Positions 59,754-64,000 of a stretch of 64,000 bases of DNA are shown in pieces (within the stretch, counting starts at the first letter, position 1; each line of letters starts with the position of its first letter). The translations under genes were made by a program, and so were the position numbers. Source of the stretch: Poronia punctata. Lineage: Eukaryota > Ascomycota > Sordariomycetes > Xylariales > Xylariaceae. The stretch covers positions 62,001 through 126,000 of the forward strand of contig MU401485.1 of assembly GCA_022579005.1 (NCBI GenBank). Direction: 5' to 3'. The notes beneath the pieces were generated by a model, which was given only the letters and a program-made list of their open reading frames with translations, ran no database searches and was not told the DNA's origin.

Positions 59754-62284
59754 ATGTCGGCTCATCAGACCAACTCATCCCTGTCGAGAACACGATCTCT
59801 ACGCGTCCCTCCTGCCGGGACTGCTACAGCTAAATCGGCCCTGACCGCCCCCCAAGCATCCCACGCATCACATGCATCGTCGACGCCAATAATAAATAAA
59901 TCAGCACAGATACCGACATGCACCTCCAACGTGCTCCTCTTCCTCACGAACCTTCGTCTCCTTGATTTAGACCTCGAACCCGACTGGCCCGACATCACAC
60001 CGACTACTTTCTCCGCCAAGGATGCCGGAGGCGGACAGAAACGTCGCATTCAATGCGTCGAATGGGCGCTCTATCAATTGTTCTCGCTCTGGGATCCCGA
60101 CGATGCACAAAACGTACGTCCTTCTCCATCTGGCGGCCGGGAACGGGGGGTGTGAGCCTGCCTATGCTTGTCCGTTTAATACTAACTCGAGCGTAGAAGC
60201 TACGACCATTCTATCCACCTGCCGACCAAGTGCAGTCCATCAATTTACGCGCGGCCCTAGTAAGAAGCCTGGAACAGGCCAAGAAGAATGGGTTTCTGGG
60301 TCGGGATATCCTCATACGTAGGACGATGTTGGACGAATGCAAGGGCGAACGGCTTGAAGAGGTGCTTGCCGTCTTCTCTGCCGTCGTGCTCAAGAAGATG
60401 GTAGCTGAACGAGCACTCAACTCCGGCCCGGAATACAGACGGACCATTTCAGAATCCATATCCTTGGAGAACTGGGGCTATACGGGCGACAGGACGGAGC
60501 TCAACGGTCTGCTACTCGCTCACAAAGCATCGCTCAAGTCTATTTTAGAAAAGAAGAACGCGGCCAGAGCACGTTACCGGGACTTCGAGGAGCTACTGGC
60601 CCTGAAAGAACGGGAAATGGCGCGACGACGGGAACAGCTGAAGCTAGACGCGGCGGAAAATGCGGTGGAGATATCGGACATGGCGAAATCGGAAGTGCGC
60701 AGGATTCTCAGAAATAACTGGACTGGGAATGAGCAATGGCTCGACGGATTGCTTCTCGGGGATAGTTCGCCTCGGAGGGGTGGGCTGTTGAATACACCGT
60801 TCGATGAAGTCTGGGATGGTGTACAAGCCGGAAACATCACAGACCTGGAAGATCAAACAGCCGGTTTAATTGAACAGTTGGACAAACGGGTTGATCGCCA
60901 AAGAACAAGGCTGCAGAAGTGGGAGGAGTTCCGCAAGAATACGTTTGGCAACAATCAACCTCGACCAGCTCCAGTTACCCCTCGGAAGCAGAAAGGAGAC
61001 GCTAGTAACCTGCGCCTGCGCTTTACTGCACACCTCAAACTTGATCTCGAACCCGACGAGGTGGAAAGTCTGGGGAATACCAAGTTCGACAAGCCGCCGA
61101 AGGAATACGAAACCCTCATGAGTCAGTTGACTGCCGATATAGAAGGGCTTAAACGCACAACAATCCCCAACTTTTCGAACTTGGTAGGCAACGTGAAAAG
61201 GCGACCTACAAGCACCACTTCTCAATTTCTGGCACAAACGCAAAAACAACCGAAACCGCAACCGGAACCCGAGCCCGAAGCCGAGCCGGAACCCGAACCC
61301 GAACCCGAACCTGAACCTGAACCTGAACCTGAAACGGAACCAATGGAAGATCCGGTATCAGAGATGAGCGAATGGGAAGATGAACCAGAAGAATACATAC
61401 CACCGCCGATACCTAAAGAGATTTCGACCAACGGCCATGTTCGGAAAACATCTATCCCTGGGAAGCCAACTGCATCGCGTCGACAGGTACCTAGGCTCAG
61501 GTCTTCGCGAGAGGATCGTAAGACGAGTCCAGTTCGCCGGTCCCATCTCCCGGAACCTTCACAAGAGCATACACGTGCCAAACCCGAACCTACTGTCGCT
61601 CAAGCTCAGCGATTAAGTAACCCTATGCATGATGCCAGGGTCAAGCTTACACCTCCAGTTGAGAAGGAGCCGCCTTCTTACCCCTCTCATCACGAATCTC
61701 AGGGCTCAATGTCGACGATTGCGAGTATGGATGATTTCTCATTACCACCGTCTCGTCCAACCTCACCGACACAGCTCCTTGCCGACAAGATTTTGACTTC
61801 GATGGATAACGCGTCGCCATCACCTATGAAGAAATCACGCTATACACTGTCTCTAGCTGAGAGGACGCGGATGTCGATGACGCGCACCAGATCTTTCGAT
61901 CCAGAAGAGGAGACGCCACAGTCGTCTCCTGTGAAGGAACTTTATATGGAAGCGGACGCTGGGAAAGATGCGGCCCATGACCTTGAACCAGGAGAGGAAT
62001 ATGAAGATCTAATAACGCGAACCCGTCGTTCCATGGCCGGCTTTGAAGCGGCAAGGCAAAAAGCCCAACTAGAAAGGAGGAAGTCACAGAGAAAGAGCAA
62101 GATCGCACAGAGGAAGGACAGCTACTTCCCTAGAGTCGACGAGGAGACGATAGGTGACATGTCGATTGCCGAAGGGTTGTTAGAGGCGGGCGTGGAAGAC
62201 TATGAGGCCGTATTCAAGAGTCGACCTCGTATCGCGACGAGCCCGGGTCCAAGCCCACAATGGGACGATGAAGATATAATATAA
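59754..62284 (+). CDS. HAUS augmin-like complex subunit 6 (N-terminal domain protein)
   Basis: Two exons, 59754-60113 and 60197-62284, giving 815 residues. The intron starts GTACGT and has a perfect CTAAC branch point 10 nt before its end. The HAUS6 N-terminal domain covers about residues 55-330. It contains LLFLTNLRLLDLDLEPDW, RIQCVEWALYQLFSLWDP and DQVQSINLRAALVRSLEQAK. Coiled-coil segments follow (ARARYRDFEELLALKEREMA). The C-terminal half is disordered and basic and carries a Pro-Glu dipeptide run at about 61261-61335. Augmin recruits gamma-tubulin to existing microtubules in the spindle; Aspergillus nidulans has an equivalent subunit. The ATG at 59754 has a strong context (GCCACC) and is preferred over the out-of-frame ATG at 59745. 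Confidence 0.88.
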
Positions 62285-62286
62285 CA

Positions 62287-62310
62287 TGACGTGACGTGAC
62301 GTGACGTGAC
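62287..62310. repeat. Tandem TGACG repeat just after the HAUS6 stop
   Basis: Four full copies of TGACG plus TGAC, starting two bases after the TAA. Each unit contains the core of a CRE/bZIP site (TGACGT), but it lies in a 3' UTR. Confidence 0.85.
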
Positions 62311-62505
62311 CGACGAACGAGACCCAGAACAGGGTATACTACGATAAGCGGGTGTTTTTTCAGGGGTGTACCTAGTTTTTAATAGCTTGTACAAATCCAC
62401 ACATATTCGATTCATTCAAGCCGTATAATAATACCTCGATCTTTAAAACATGTACGAATGCTAACAACAAACTCAACTCCATTATACCTAACGATCCCGT
62501 CCACA

Positions 62506-63823
62506 TCACCCATAAAACACAAGTGCCCTAACCTCGATACTCTCCCTATACCCGTCCCCATCCTCGTCGGACACACTAGGGTCAACAAACGCGGAATGCG
62601 GCGCACGCCTCGCTAAGCCCGGCGTCGTAGCCGAGTCGAAACATTTGATGAGAAGTGGTTCATCGGGCATCTGCCCGCGCTTATAAAACCATTCATGTCC
62701 CGTGCCGGGAAGAATGGTCCACGTCTCGTCACGCGAACCAGATCCGTATAGGATCGAGGCAGCCACGAGATCTTCCTCCCGTATTGACCGGGCATCTGCT
62801 ACGGCTAGGGGGTCGCGGGTTATGCGCTTTATGGGACGCCAGATCTGTTTTGTTTATATCGTTACTTTTAGTTTTTTCCCGTCTTGTTTGTTTGTTCCTT
62901 AGGAAATCCGTGGGCACATGGAAAGATAAAAAGAAGAGAGAGAGGGGGGGGGCAGCCAGAAAGGGAAGAACCAACATTAATAATCTGCCACCTCTCCCCC
63001 TTGTCAATAATCCGATCCGCTTCCTCACTCTTCAAATATCGCCGTAAAACGATCTCGGCACCGACATACGACTGGTCGACATGCGCACGGAATAAAGGTC
63101 CGCGGGCGGCGCGGTTGCCTTCGCCTAATTTATGCCAATTCGATGGGCCGATGCGCGTTTTGTGGTCGAAGATTTTGATGTTTGTGGCGCCCGTGCTGTT
63201 TGTTCATCCCTGCCGTTTAGTATTCTAGTATCTTCTTTAAACAGACTGGAAAGGGGAAAGGATATTGAAAGGGAGGAGGTGAGAAAAGAAAAAACATACA
63301 CATCCTTCAACAGCCCCTCAACTTCGGGATAATACCTCTTCCTCACAACCTCATCATCAAGGAAATCCGCAACATCGCGTAATTGCGTTTCTCGTCCACG
63401 GAGGAATTGGAAGCCGGTTTTGTCGAGTGTGTATCTGCCTTCTTCTTCTTCGCCTGTTATATCGTAGACGAGGGTTGGTTTGGCCACTGATGGACGTTCG
63501 TTCTTGACGGTTTTGTTTTGTCTTTTGGGGAGGAAAATGTTAATCTCTTTCTCTGTCTTGTCTTCTGTGTATCGCAGCTTATTATATACATAATATTTGG
63601 ATAGACAGAATGGGAATGGGATATATGCGTGTTAAGTAGGTACCTAGTATGTAGGATACGGTACTTACTCTGATATCCTTACCGGCGCGGGTGGCGAGCC
63701 ATCGCCCGGGTCACGGTAGTAGTTGATTACGGTCGAGATGTGATGTTTCTTTGGTCTTTCATTTTCTGTCGGGACGTCCAAGTTGGCCACCCGAGTCGTC
63801 GCTGTGGTTACGATTGTAGACAT
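62506..63823 (-). CDS. CmcJ-like / GA4 desaturase family protein
   Basis: Proposed exons on the minus strand: 63823-63669, 63521-63300, 63195-62976 and 62844-62506, giving 311 residues. Diagnostic blocks are VINYYRDPGDGSPPAP, YYPEVEGLLKDVTGATNIKIFDH, FRAHVDQSYVGAE, then IINIWRPIKRITRDPLAVAD and a C-terminus RRAPHSAFVDP...RESIEVRALVFYG. Fungal members resemble the CmcJ subunit of cephem methoxylase and GA4 desaturase. Several act as oxygenases, isomerases or methoxylation partners in secondary metabolism. The His and Asp in HVDQS are conserved. The last intron has a weak donor (GTTGGT), and intron 1 could instead use GTAAGG with a nearer acceptor, also in frame. No secondary-metabolite backbone gene is adjacent. 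Confidence 0.85.
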
Positions 63824-64000
63824 TGTGCTTTGATAGTTATCTCTTTAATATTCTAGTTATAATATTTGTTGTTTTCCGCTTAATCAGTTGTCGGGAGGAA
63901 GAAAGGAATATCAGAGATGGAAAGGGCAAACGACTGCTCACGTCTCGGAGTCGTTGTGACGTCTTGTGTAAACAGTATAAACTCCGGGCACTTTATCCGC
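63824..64000. other. Upstream region of the CmcJ-like gene, cut by the window edge
   Basis: Contains a TGACGTC palindrome near 63957-63963, a full CRE/bZIP-type site about 135 bp upstream of the start codon. Nothing else was recognised. Confidence 0.4.

Overview
The window is nuclear DNA of a filamentous ascomycete (Pezizomycotina, most likely Sordariomycetes). The evidence is short GT-AG introns with CTAAC-type branch points, typical fungal gene families (augmin HAUS6, norsolorinic-reductase-like AKR, CmcJ-like protein, choline oxidase/betaine aldehyde dehydrogenase pair), and an AT-saturated block of repeats that looks destroyed by repeat-induced point mutation (RIP).

Layout. 1-26 kb is ordinary gene space: an aldo-keto reductase (-), an unknown conserved fungal protein (-), a RING protein (-), U2 snRNP A' (+) convergent with a Dpb3/POLE4-type histone-fold protein (-), a CLC chloride transporter (+), an intron-containing tRNA-Asn (-), an 1850-residue ankyrin protein (-) and UDP-glucose 4-epimerase (-). 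26-41 kb: a 409-bp Tc1/mariner-type MITE, a SUN-domain nuclear envelope protein (+) convergent with the DEAD-box helicase Dbp4 (-), then a divergent pair, choline oxidase (-) and betaine aldehyde dehydrogenase (+). That pair should convert choline to glycine betaine, and both proteins end in peroxisomal PTS1-type tripeptides.

41.86-58.06 kb is a gene-free, extremely AT-rich island. I resolve it into three elements: LTR retrotransposon A (41863-48168, 4-bp TSD CCGC); a long-TIR DNA transposon (48250-58057); and, inserted inside that transposon, LTR retrotransposon B (50609-57060, two 296-bp LTRs, TSD TATAT, minus-strand Ty3/gypsy reverse transcriptase fossil). Without element B the TIR transposon would be about 3.35 kb. 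A broken, unidentified membrane-protein-like gene lies just right of the island. Gene space resumes with an augmin HAUS6 gene (+) convergent with a CmcJ-like gene (-).

Intron-containing models were joined by hand from splice signals, frame and family similarity. Coordinates given for those genes are the outer limits, and the exons are in the evidence text. No database search or composition count was run.
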